From contig JAQNCU010000173.1 in assembly GCA_029077775.1 (NCBI GenBank), positions 1 through 6,570 of the forward strand: a stretch of 6,570 nt of DNA, given 5' to 3'. The DNA is from Acidocella sp. (GTDB taxonomy: Bacteria; Pseudomonadota; Alphaproteobacteria; Acetobacterales; Acetobacteraceae). Positions 1-5,310 of the stretch are shown here, one piece after another (within the stretch, counting starts at the first letter, position 1; the number at the start of each line of letters is the position of its first letter). The position numbers and the translations under genes were made by a program. The notes beneath the pieces are model-generated. The model ran no database searches. It was not told where the DNA came from and worked only from the letters and a program-made list of their open reading frames with translations.

Positions 1-389
1 GTGGCCAGAAAAAAAGTGTGGCCTGTAAAATTTACCCTTACGGGGCTGTGTTGTAAAATGAAGATCAAATTCTCAACGGCCAGGATGTTGGCCATCGCCA
101 GCCCCGCAACAACCATCACGATGCCGAAGCCGGCCATTCCCCACAGCCCCTGCACAACGCCAAACGTCTCATCCGCCGTCAAATTTTGTTGCGGTCCAGG
201 CAGCCAACCAAAGCAATACGCGAACACTGCGACGGTCGCGCCGCATTCAGCGCCGAAGCCTGCCATAACGTAGAAAACATGTCCGACAATGTTGTGAGGC
301 AACAAGGTCAACCCACAAATCAGCACAAAACCCGCGCCAAAAACAGCAAAGCCAAGTGTCCAAGCGAGGCAATGGAACGCCTTTTTCAT
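1..389 (-). CDS. Unrecognised multi-pass membrane protein, C-terminus beyond the window
   Basis: The minus-strand frame opens with ATG at 389-387 and stays open to the left edge, giving 129 visible codons and no stop. The product starts MKKAFHCLAWTLGF and is strongly hydrophobic. Likely membrane segments lie at about residues 7-30, 35-63 and 76-105, with a polar loop (PGPQQNLTADET, about 64-75) between the second and third. A conspicuous FGAECGATVAVF stretch sits in the second segment. I do not recognise a family. The start overlaps the gluQ stop as ATGA, so it is probably translated by coupling from gluQ. The last part (about residues 106-129) is less hydrophobic and uses codons rarer nearby (TTA, AGG, GTA), so it may be a tail or loop, or the frame may be degrading. 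Function is unknown. The reading frame is well supported by hydrophobicity and coupling. Confidence 0.65.
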   Translation of the reverse strand, partial: MKKAFHCLAWTLGFAVFGAGFVLICGLTLLPHNIVGHVFYVMAGFGAECGATVAVFAYCFGWLPGPQQNLTADETFGVVQGLWGMAGFGIVMVVAGLAMANILAVENLIFILQHSPVRVNFTGHTFFLA

Positions 390-1207
390 GGCTTTGCATC
401 GTCTTTGAAACGCCCGAGAATATCATCTGGCGTCCATCCGGCTTGTCTGAGCGCACGCAAGGTCACGGCGCCATTCCGTTTGGAAAGGCGCGCACCGGCC
501 TCGTCTCGCAGCAACCGGTGGTGCGAATACACCGGTGTAGGCAAGCCGAGCAGCGATTGCAGAAGAACATGGATGTGGGTTGCACCGCGAAGGTCGTCCC
601 CTCGAAATACATGATTTATGTCCATGGCCGCATCATCATGGACGACACAGAGGTGATAACTGCTCGGGCTATCTTTTCTGGCCAGAATAACATCACCAAA
701 AACTGCCGGAGACATGTCGCACCATCCGATACCCTCCTCATAAAAGGATTTAGGACCGGCCTGCTTCATCGCTTCTGTCAAATCCAGACGCAAAGCAAAG
801 CCCCTCTTGTCCCCAAGCGCCGCTGATCTGGCCGATGAGCTAAGGTTTCGGCACGTCCCGGGATAAACGGATGCCTTCTCGTGTGGGGCCGATTGTGCGT
901 TTGCAATGTCAGAACGCGAGCAAAAGCAGGGATATAACAGCTCCCGTTCGTTAAGGCTGTCGATAACATTCTGATAGGTGCGCATTTTTTGTGATTGGAT
1001 CACGGGTGTTCCGTCCCAATGGAGCCCAAGCCATGTCAAATCTTCCATAATCGCCGTGGCGAAGTCTGGCCGGCAGCGGGTGTGATCGATGTCCTCAAGT
1101 CTCAACAAAAACCTGTCCGCGCGCGACCTGGCAGTCCACGCCGAGAAGGCATGTCCAACATGAAGATATCCCGTCGGGCTCGGCGCAAAGCGCGTTACAA
1201 CACTCAT
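386..1207 (-). CDS. gluQ: Glutamyl-Q tRNA(Asp) synthetase (GluQRS)
   Basis: The 273-residue protein is a truncated paralogue of the GluRS catalytic core without an anticodon-binding domain. The family activates glutamate and attaches it to the queuosine base at position 34 of tRNA-Asp in the cytoplasm. Visible marks: RFAPSPTGYLHVGH at residues 6-19, with HVGH as the class I HIGH motif; LRLEDID (35-41); a zinc site with C94 and C96 (YPCFC) and Y115 and C119 (YPGTC); VFRGDDL (200-206); and a KMSKS-type RLSKRNG (240-246). Length fits the family (about 290-300 in enterics). The ATG at 1207 is the only usable start, because an in-frame TGA lies six codons upstream with no other start between. No Shine-Dalgarno stands directly before it; the nearest GGAGGT is 20 bases away. 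The stop overlaps the next membrane-protein gene as ATGA. Discriminating from full GluRS is easy because of the short length and the Zn motif. Confidence 0.96.
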   Translation of the reverse strand: MSVVTRFAPSPTGYLHVGHAFSAWTARSRADRFLLRLEDIDHTRCRPDFATAIMEDLTWLGLHWDGTPVIQSQKMRTYQNVIDSLNERELLYPCFCSRSDIANAQSAPHEKASVYPGTCRNLSSSARSAALGDKRGFALRLDLTEAMKQAGPKSFYEEGIGWCDMSPAVFGDVILARKDSPSSYHLCVVHDDAAMDINHVFRGDDLRGATHIHVLLQSLLGLPTPVYSHHRLLRDEAGARLSKRNGAVTLRALRQAGWTPDDILGRFKDDAKP

Positions 1208-1227
1208 GGCAAACCATGAATATCAGC

Positions 1228-1233
1228 ACCTCC
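1228..1233 (-). promoter_or_regulatory. Shine-Dalgarno-like GGAGGT upstream of gluQ, oddly spaced
   Basis: On the minus strand GGAGGT ends 20 bases before the gluQ ATG (1207), too far for normal use, but 10 bases before another ATG at 1217-1215 that is out of frame with gluQ. It is the only strong ribosome-binding motif near the gluQ start. Whether it drives gluQ, the short out-of-frame ORF or neither cannot be settled by eye. Confidence 0.4.
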
Positions 1234-1335
1234 GCCTTGCCGTCGATATTGCCCGTGCGGCATCACCCGAGACAACGCTCACGGCGCGGCGTGTCCGCCA
1301 TTCATGACATCGCGGCGACAAGCCCTCCGACCACC

Positions 1336-1364
1336 TTGCGACAGGCCTGTGCATTTGTCATAAC
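1336..1364 (+). promoter_or_regulatory. Possible sigma-70-type promoter for the HNH gene
   Basis: TTGCGA (1336-1341) and CATAAC (1359-1364) are separated by 17 bases, each matching 4 of 6 positions of the TTGACA/TATAAT consensus. This would place the transcript start near 1371, leaving a leader of about 80 bases that includes the 1428-1442 hairpin. The match is modest and chance occurrence is plausible. Confidence 0.25.
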
Positions 1365-1427
1365 TCTCGCATGACTCGCATCTTCCACCAGATATGGCTG
1401 GGTTTCGCGGTTTTGCCCCGTCATTTA

Positions 1428-1442
1428 GTCCCATTCTGGGAC
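1428..1442 (+). other. Small perfect hairpin just before the HNH start codon
   Basis: GTCCC (1428-1432) and GGGAC (1438-1442) form a perfect 5-bp stem with a 5-base loop, ending 10 bases before the ATG at 1453. There is no T-run, so it is not a terminator. The only purine-rich, weakly Shine-Dalgarno-like bases (GGGA) in this leader lie inside the stem, so folding could limit ribosome access. The regulatory role is inference. Confidence 0.3.
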
Positions 1443-1452
1443 CGGTTCAGTA

Positions 1453-2013
1453 ATGCCTGACGGCGGGTTTCATTTTCCCGCTCTTGTCTTGAACGCGGAT
1501 TTCCGTCCGCTGTCTTATTTTCCGTTATCGACATGGAATTGGCAGGACGCCGTAAAGGCGGTTTTTTTGGATCGTGTTTCTGTCCTTTCCGAATACGAAA
1601 AAGAAGTCCGCTCGCCCAGCTTTTCCATGCGCCTGCCCAGTGTCATCGCGTTGCGGGACTTTATTCCTTCCGCCCGAATGCCAGCGTTCACACGGTTTAA
1701 TGTGTTCCTGCGCGATGGTTTTTCCTGTCAATACTGTGATCATAAGCGTTCAGCACCGGAACTGACATTTGATCACGTCGTCCCTCGCGCACGGGGCGGA
1801 CGGACAAGCTGGGAGAATGTCGTGACCGCTTGCGGTGCGTGTAATCTGCGGAAAGGTAGTAAACTGCCTCGTGAATGTAACATGATCCCCCGCCAGGAAC
1901 CGCGCCGCCCCACTAGCTGGGAGCTACAGGACCGTGGACGGGGCTTCCCGCCCAATTATCTGCATGAAAGCTGGCGGGATTTTCTGTACTGGGATTCTGA
2001 ACTGGAGAATTGA
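1453..2013 (+). CDS. HNH endonuclease-fold protein with zinc-ribbon cysteines
   Basis: This 186-residue protein carries a complete HNH (beta-beta-alpha metal) nuclease domain at about residues 80-140. FLRDGFSCQYC supplies C92 and C95, LTFDHVVPRARGG contains the catalytic-type D107-H108, W120-E-N122 follows, and ACGACNLRKG supplies C127, C130 and N131. The four cysteines form a structural zinc site of the usual CxxC...CxxC kind. The N-terminal 75 residues (ALVLNADFRPLSYFPLS, then VFLDRV and PSFSMRLPSV) form a separate conserved-looking part; I know this arrangement from alphaproteobacterial HNH proteins of unknown role. ATG 1453 is the first possible start, because an in-frame TAG lies 24 bases upstream with no start codon between. 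No methylase, integrase or restriction partner is next to it, so it is not obviously a restriction or homing enzyme. The stop overlaps the next gene by one base (TGATG). The fold is certain; the biological role is unknown. Confidence 0.9.
   Translation: MPDGGFHFPALVLNADFRPLSYFPLSTWNWQDAVKAVFLDRVSVLSEYEKEVRSPSFSMRLPSVIALRDFIPSARMPAFTRFNVFLRDGFSCQYCDHKRSAPELTFDHVVPRARGGRTSWENVVTACGACNLRKGSKLPRECNMIPRQEPRRPTSWELQDRGRGFPPNYLHESWRDFLYWDSELEN
2004..2007 (+). promoter_or_regulatory. Ribosome-binding site deciding the GlcG-like start
   Basis: GGAG at 2004-2007 lies inside the last codons of the HNH gene, 5 bases before ATG 2013 and 2 bases before an in-frame TTG at 2010. The spacing favours the ATG, giving a TGATG stop-start overlap and translational coupling between the two genes. 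Confidence 0.6.
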
Positions 2014-2435
2014 TGCTAACCCTCGCCGCTGCCCAGAAAATCGTTGATGTCGCCACGGGTCACGCCGTCGAAAACGGGTTCAAACCCATGGCAATTGGTG
2101 TTCTCGATGCCCGTGGCGCCTTGAAAGCCTTCATCGCGCAGGACGGAACAAGCCTGAAACGCGCTGAGATCGCGTTGGCCAAGGCCCATGGTGCGGTCGC
2201 GCTTGGCATGGGGTCTCGCGCCTTGATGGCACGGGCCGAGTCGCAAGGCTATTTTATCGCCGCGGCAACGGCCGCCATTGGCGGCTCTCTGGTCCCGGTG
2301 CCGGGGGGCGTTCTGATCAAATCAGAGGGCATCATCATCGGTGCCGTGGGAATTTCCGGTGATACCTCGGATAATGATGAGGCTGCGGCTTTTGCGGGCA
2401 TCCGCGCGGCTGGGTTTGTGGCGGATGGGGGGTGA
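2013..2435 (+). CDS. GlcG/HbpS-like (DUF336, haem-binding family) protein
   Basis: The 140-residue product is a single-domain member of the GlcG/HbpS/PduO-C superfamily. Some relatives bind haem or cobalamin-type cofactors; for most, including GlcG of the glycolate cluster, the function is unclear. Visible family features: an N-terminal helix (LTLAAAQKIVDVATGHAVENG), the strand MAIGVLDARGALKAF at about 26-40, helix RAEIALAKAHGAVALG (50-65), VPVPGGVLIK (94-103), and the hallmark IGAVGISGDTSDNDEA at about 109-124. There is no signal peptide, so it is probably cytoplasmic. No glycolate oxidase genes (glcDEF) are nearby, so a role in glycolate metabolism is not supported by context. It overlaps the HNH stop by one base and should be co-translated with it. 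It ends 20 bases before the convergent xseA stop, and no hairpin terminator is visible in that gap. ATG 2013 is preferred over TTG 2010 because of GGAG spacing. Confidence 0.88.
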   Translation: MLTLAAAQKIVDVATGHAVENGFKPMAIGVLDARGALKAFIAQDGTSLKRAEIALAKAHGAVALGMGSRALMARAESQGYFIAAATAAIGGSLVPVPGGVLIKSEGIIIGAVGISGDTSDNDEAAAFAGIRAAGFVADGG

Positions 2436-2455
2436 TCTGTCTCGCCGATAAATTG

Positions 2456-3940
2456 TTAAAGCGGCAATTTCCCCTGGGTGGGCGCAACCTTCACCGGCAC
2501 GGCACCATCTGCGAACCTGATATTGAGAGCAGCGCCGGGCGTGGCCTCTGAAACACTTGTCACGGCCACACTCTTGCTATTCGTGACCAGGGCAAATCCG
2601 CGCAGAAGCACGGCGGCGTAGGAAACGGCCTCCAGCCGGGCACTCAGCGCCCTCACGAAAATCGCCGACTCAGTGAGTTTTCCGGGTATCGTCGTTTGCA
2701 GGCGTTGACCAAGGAGCATCACACGGTTCTGGTGCCGCAGCATTTGCACGTGCGGGTCGGGTAATTGCACGGCAATCGCCTCCACGCGGGCTTCAGCGCG
2801 TCGCGCCACGTTCGACCAGCCTGTGGAAAATCGCTGGCCAAGCAATGCGAGAACGCTCGTCTTCCCGGCAATAACCTCACGCGGATGATAGAGCCTGATT
2901 GACGCTTCATCCAGCCTCCGACGCCGCGCATCAACAAAATTGGGAAGCGCCATTGTCAGCCGTTCCGATCGGTCGTCAAACCGTTGTCTTGCGATACCGA
3001 GCAGGGTTGCTAGATCCGGAAGCTTTCCTGACGCACGATCGAGACTTGATCGGGCTTCACCCGATCGCCGTGATAGCGCCCCCGATAGCCTGGCACTCTT
3101 CTGACTAAGATCAGCGATCAATTCAAGCCTTGCGGGAATCGCCATTTCAGCTGCCGCCGTCGGCGTCGGCGCGCGGCGGTCGGAGGCAAAATCGATCAAC
3201 GTCGTATCTGTCTCATGGCCTACGGCCGAGATCAGGGGGATGGTACATAACGCGGCAGCACGTACGACGGCCTCGTCATTAAACGCCATGAGGTCTTCAA
3301 GGCTGCCGCCGCCGCGCGCCACAATCAGCACATCCGGCCGCGGGATCGGCCCGCTTCGCGGTAACGCCGAAAAACCATTGATCGCCGCCGCAATCTGCCC
3401 GGCAGCCGCCTCGCCTTGGACCGATACCGGCCACAAAATGATCTCACACGGGAAGCGCCGGGCGATGGTCGTTTTAATGTCCTGGAGCACGGCACCTTGG
3501 GGTGATGTCACCACGCCAATAAAGCGTGGTACCATCGGCAGCGCCTGTTTACGCGTAAAAAGCCCTTCGGCAGCCAGCCGCACCCGCAGCGCCTCGATCT
3601 TGGCGAGTAGCGCGCCAACCCCCGCATATTCGAGCTTCTCGACGATCAACTGATATTCAGATCGCTCAGGGTAAGAGGTTAACCGCCCCGTCGCGATGAC
3701 CTCGATCCCGTTTTCAGCCTTCAACCCCACGCGCCCGACCACGGCTTTCCAGATAATCGCCCGTATTTTCGCCCCGTCATCCTTCAGCGCAAAATATTGG
3801 TGACCGGACCCGTAGGCTTTGAATTCAGTGATCTCACCGCGCACCCGCACCCGGCCAAAGGCCGTCTCCAGCGTTTTCTTTACTGTCCCGGCTAGTTCCG
3901 AGACGGTGAATTCAGGGGCATTCTGCATCAGGTCGCTCAT
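2456..3940 (-). CDS. xseA: Exodeoxyribonuclease VII large subunit
   Basis: The 494-residue protein is the catalytic subunit of ExoVII, which with several XseB small subunits degrades single-stranded DNA from both ends in repair and recombination. An N-terminal OB-fold spans about residues 10-105 (FTVSELAGTVKKTLE, VRVRGEITEFKAYGSGHQYF, LKDDGAKIRAIIWK). The nuclease domain follows: IGVVTSPQGAVLQDIKTTI (141-159, D154), VARGGGSLEDLMAFNDE (207-223, R209), SAVGHETDTTLIDFASDRRA (238-257, H242 and D245) and APTPTAAAEMA. These match the Asp, Arg, His and Asp residues known to be essential in the E. coli enzyme. A long, charged helical segment (about 270-440) is expected to form the coiled-coil arm, and the C-terminal LLRGFALVTN...RFADGAVPVKV closes the domain. 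It is somewhat longer than E. coli XseA (456). No xseB is in the window. ATG 3940 lacks a Shine-Dalgarno; the next Met (residue 5) is an alternative. It is divergent from purD across 48 bases. Confidence 0.97.
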   Translation of the reverse strand: MSDLMQNAPEFTVSELAGTVKKTLETAFGRVRVRGEITEFKAYGSGHQYFALKDDGAKIRAIIWKAVVGRVGLKAENGIEVIATGRLTSYPERSEYQLIVEKLEYAGVGALLAKIEALRVRLAAEGLFTRKQALPMVPRFIGVVTSPQGAVLQDIKTTIARRFPCEIILWPVSVQGEAAAGQIAAAINGFSALPRSGPIPRPDVLIVARGGGSLEDLMAFNDEAVVRAAALCTIPLISAVGHETDTTLIDFASDRRAPTPTAAAEMAIPARLELIADLSQKSARLSGALSRRSGEARSSLDRASGKLPDLATLLGIARQRFDDRSERLTMALPNFVDARRRRLDEASIRLYHPREVIAGKTSVLALLGQRFSTGWSNVARRAEARVEAIAVQLPDPHVQMLRHQNRVMLLGQRLQTTIPGKLTESAIFVRALSARLEAVSYAAVLLRGFALVTNSKSVAVTSVSEATPGAALNIRFADGAVPVKVAPTQGKLPL

Positions 3941-3988
3941 GGCATCAGACTATGATAGAGCGCGCCCGCATGACAGTGGAGGAAGCCG
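3941..3988. promoter_or_regulatory. Compact divergent promoter region xseA/purD with a symmetric -10-like element
   Basis: Only 48 bases separate the two start codons. The 9-base near-palindrome CTATGATAG at 3950-3958 reads TATGAT (5 of 6 to TATAAT) on the plus strand and TATCAT (5 of 6) on the minus strand. Transcription from it would start near 3963 toward purD and near 3945 toward xseA. The -35 match is poor on the plus strand; on the minus strand TCCACT at 3980-3975, 17 bases from TATCAT, matches 3 of 6. This is a prediction from sequence only. Confidence 0.4.
3978..3983 (+). promoter_or_regulatory. Strong Shine-Dalgarno for purD
   Basis: GGAGGA ends 5 bases before ATG 3989 and fixes that start over the out-of-frame ATG at 3970. 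It contrasts with xseA on the other side, which shows no such motif. Confidence 0.75.
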
Positions 3989-5275
3989 ATGCGGGTGTTG
4001 ATAATTGGATCTGGCGGGCGGGAACACGCGCTTGCATCCTGTATTGCCAGGAGTCCGAGGCTCAGCGCTTTGTTCGTCGCACCCGGTAACCCCGGCACGG
4101 CATCGCTTGGCCAGAACATCCCCATCCGCGCGCATGATGTCGCCGGTCTGGTTGCGTTTGCGCGGGCGGAGAAGATCGATCTCGTAATCCCAGGCCCTGA
4201 GGCACCCCTGGTCGCAGGCATCGCGGATGCGCTGGCCGCCGAAAACATCGCTTGCTGTGGGCCCTCGGCGATGGCCGCCCAGTTGGAGGGCAGCAAGCGT
4301 TTCTCCAAGGAGATCGCTGACCTCGCGAAAATTCCCACCGCCGCATGGCAAAGCTTCACGGATGCCGAGACAGCGCATGATTATGTCGAGGATGTCGGGG
4401 CACCAATCGTCATCAAAGCCGATGGCCTGGCGGCGGGAAAGGGCGTTGTGGTGGCGCAGACACTCGACGATGCGCACGCGGCGATCACGGCGATCATGGA
4501 AGATAAACTGCACGGCGAGGCTGGCGCGCAACTGGTCATCGAGGAATGCCTGACCGGGGAGGAAATTTCGGTATTCGCCCTATGTGATGGTCTGAACGCT
4601 GTCTATCTCGGCGCGGCAGCCGATCATAAGCGCGTCGGCGATGGTGACACTGGCCCGAACACAGGCGGCATGGGCGCAATCTCACCCCCCCCTTGGGCGA
4701 CACCGCACATTATCAGTGATGTGATGACCAGCATCATCCGGCCCGCTTTGGCGGCCATGGCCGCGCGCGGCACACCGTTCCGGGGCTTTCTCTTTGCCGG
4801 GGTGATGTTGGAACAGGATGGCCCAAAGCTGATCGAGTTCAATGTCAGGTTCGGTGACCCTGAATGTGAGACCCTACTGCCACTTTTGCAGTCTGATCTC
4901 CTGCCAGCCCTGGTCGCCGCAACGAATGGAACGCTCGCAGCCATAAATCTGGCATGGACAGATGCGGCATCCGCAACGGTGGTGATGTGCGCGAAAGGGT
5001 ATCCCGGCGCATACGCCACCGGGGGCGAGATTTTTGGTCTGGAAGAAGCCGCCATGATTCCCGGCGTCAACATATTCCATGCGGGCACCATGGCGGACCA
5101 AAGCGGAATTCTCGCCAATGGCGGACGTGTACTGGCGATTAACGCCACCGCCGCAACCCTGGAGGAAGCTGTTGCTCTGGCCTACACGGCGGAGGGCGTT
5201 ATCGACTGGGCAGACGGCTTCTGCCGACGCGATATCGGCCGCCGCGCCATTTTTGCGGGGAAATGGCCAAGCTGA
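3989..5275 (+). CDS. purD: Phosphoribosylamine-glycine ligase (GAR synthetase)
   Basis: The 428-residue cytoplasmic enzyme joins 5-phosphoribosylamine and glycine with ATP to form GAR, the second step of de novo purine synthesis. Length equals the usual bacterial size (about 429). Family marks in order: VLIIGSGGREHAL (3-15) and VAPGNPGTAS (30-39) in the N-domain; PGPEAPLVAGIAD (68-80); GPSAMAAQLEGSKRFSKE (91-108); the ATP-grasp core IKADGLAAGKGVVVA (142-156), EECLTGEEISVFA (185-197), AADHKRVGDGDTGPNTGGMGA (210-230) and FAGVMLEQDGPKLIEFNVRFG (269-289), with E283 and N285 as likely metal ligands; then GDPECE. The C-domain ends in RRDIGRRAIF. All expected residues are present, so it should be active. 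It is not fused to purM or purN. The start is fixed by GGAGGA at 3978-3983. It stands alone on its strand, divergent from xseA and convergent with the ABC exporter gene. Confidence 0.98.
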   Translation: MRVLIIGSGGREHALASCIARSPRLSALFVAPGNPGTASLGQNIPIRAHDVAGLVAFARAEKIDLVIPGPEAPLVAGIADALAAENIACCGPSAMAAQLEGSKRFSKEIADLAKIPTAAWQSFTDAETAHDYVEDVGAPIVIKADGLAAGKGVVVAQTLDDAHAAITAIMEDKLHGEAGAQLVIEECLTGEEISVFALCDGLNAVYLGAAADHKRVGDGDTGPNTGGMGAISPPPWATPHIISDVMTSIIRPALAAMAARGTPFRGFLFAGVMLEQDGPKLIEFNVRFGDPECETLLPLLQSDLLPALVAATNGTLAAINLAWTDAASATVVMCAKGYPGAYATGGEIFGLEEAAMIPGVNIFHAGTMADQSGILANGGRVLAINATAATLEEAVALAYTAEGVIDWADGFCRRDIGRRAIFAGKWPS

Positions 5276-5310
5276 TACCCGAAGGTCGGTAAAAAATTCT
5301 GTAGATTGAC
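5276..5310. other. Convergent gap between purD and the ABC exporter gene
   Basis: The 35 bases between the two stops contain an A6 run at 5291-5296, which is T6 on the minus strand downstream of the exporter gene. A 12-base perfect palindrome TGACTTAAGTCA (5307-5318) spans the exporter's stop codon. The palindrome could fold only as a 4-bp stem with a 4-base loop and is separated from the T-run by 10 bases, so it is a poor intrinsic terminator. A second possible stem before the T-run is only 3 bp. A terminator is not convincingly present. Confidence 0.3.

Larger units (their letters stand above)
1208..1452. other. Divergent intergenic region between gluQ and the HNH gene
   Basis: These 245 bases separate two divergent genes and should hold promoters for both. 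I searched both strands for a gene. Only short ORFs of roughly 20-52 codons occur (for example a 52-codon plus-strand frame from 1216, and 40- and 43-codon minus-strand frames). None has a recognisable motif, and the minus-strand ones lie in different frames with stops between them. No tRNA cloverleaf or T-loop sequence was seen. A weak plus-strand promoter and a small hairpin before the HNH start are listed separately. Confidence 0.6.

Noticed and set aside
1..273. 90-codon plus-strand ORF at the left edge
   Set aside because: It is antisense to the minus-strand membrane-protein frame, which is hydrophobic and coupled to gluQ. The plus-strand product is a Pro/Thr/Cys-rich shadow with no recognisable motif.
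356..826. 156-codon plus-strand ORF over gluQ
   Set aside because: Fully antisense to an unambiguous GluQRS with all motifs, so it is an antisense shadow.
1216..1374. 52-codon plus-strand ORF in the gluQ/HNH gap (starts MNISTSALPS)
   Set aside because: No ribosome-binding site, no family features and arginine/proline-rich composition typical of random high-GC frames.
1258..1425. Minus-strand short ORFs in the gluQ/HNH gap as a decayed gene upstream of gluQ
   Set aside because: Frames of 40-43 codons lie in different phases with stops, and none resembles a known protein. I cannot tell decay from chance.
1400..1450. tRNA-like segment before the HNH gene (GGTTCA resembling a T-loop)
   Set aside because: No acceptor stem pairing, no anticodon arm and no full T-arm stem could be found around it.
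2436..2455. Terminator between the GlcG-like gene and xseA
   Set aside because: The 20-base convergent gap contains no inverted repeat or T-run that could form an intrinsic terminator.
3240..3653. 137-codon plus-strand ORF inside xseA
   Set aside because: Antisense to the best conserved catalytic part of XseA; no independent features.
3950..4531. 193-codon minus-strand ORF over the start of purD
   Set aside because: Antisense to conserved PurD motifs and also crosses the xseA/purD promoter region; arginine/cysteine-rich shadow composition.
4624..5148. 174-codon minus-strand ORF inside purD
   Set aside because: Antisense to the ATP-grasp core and C-domain of PurD, with no motif of its own.
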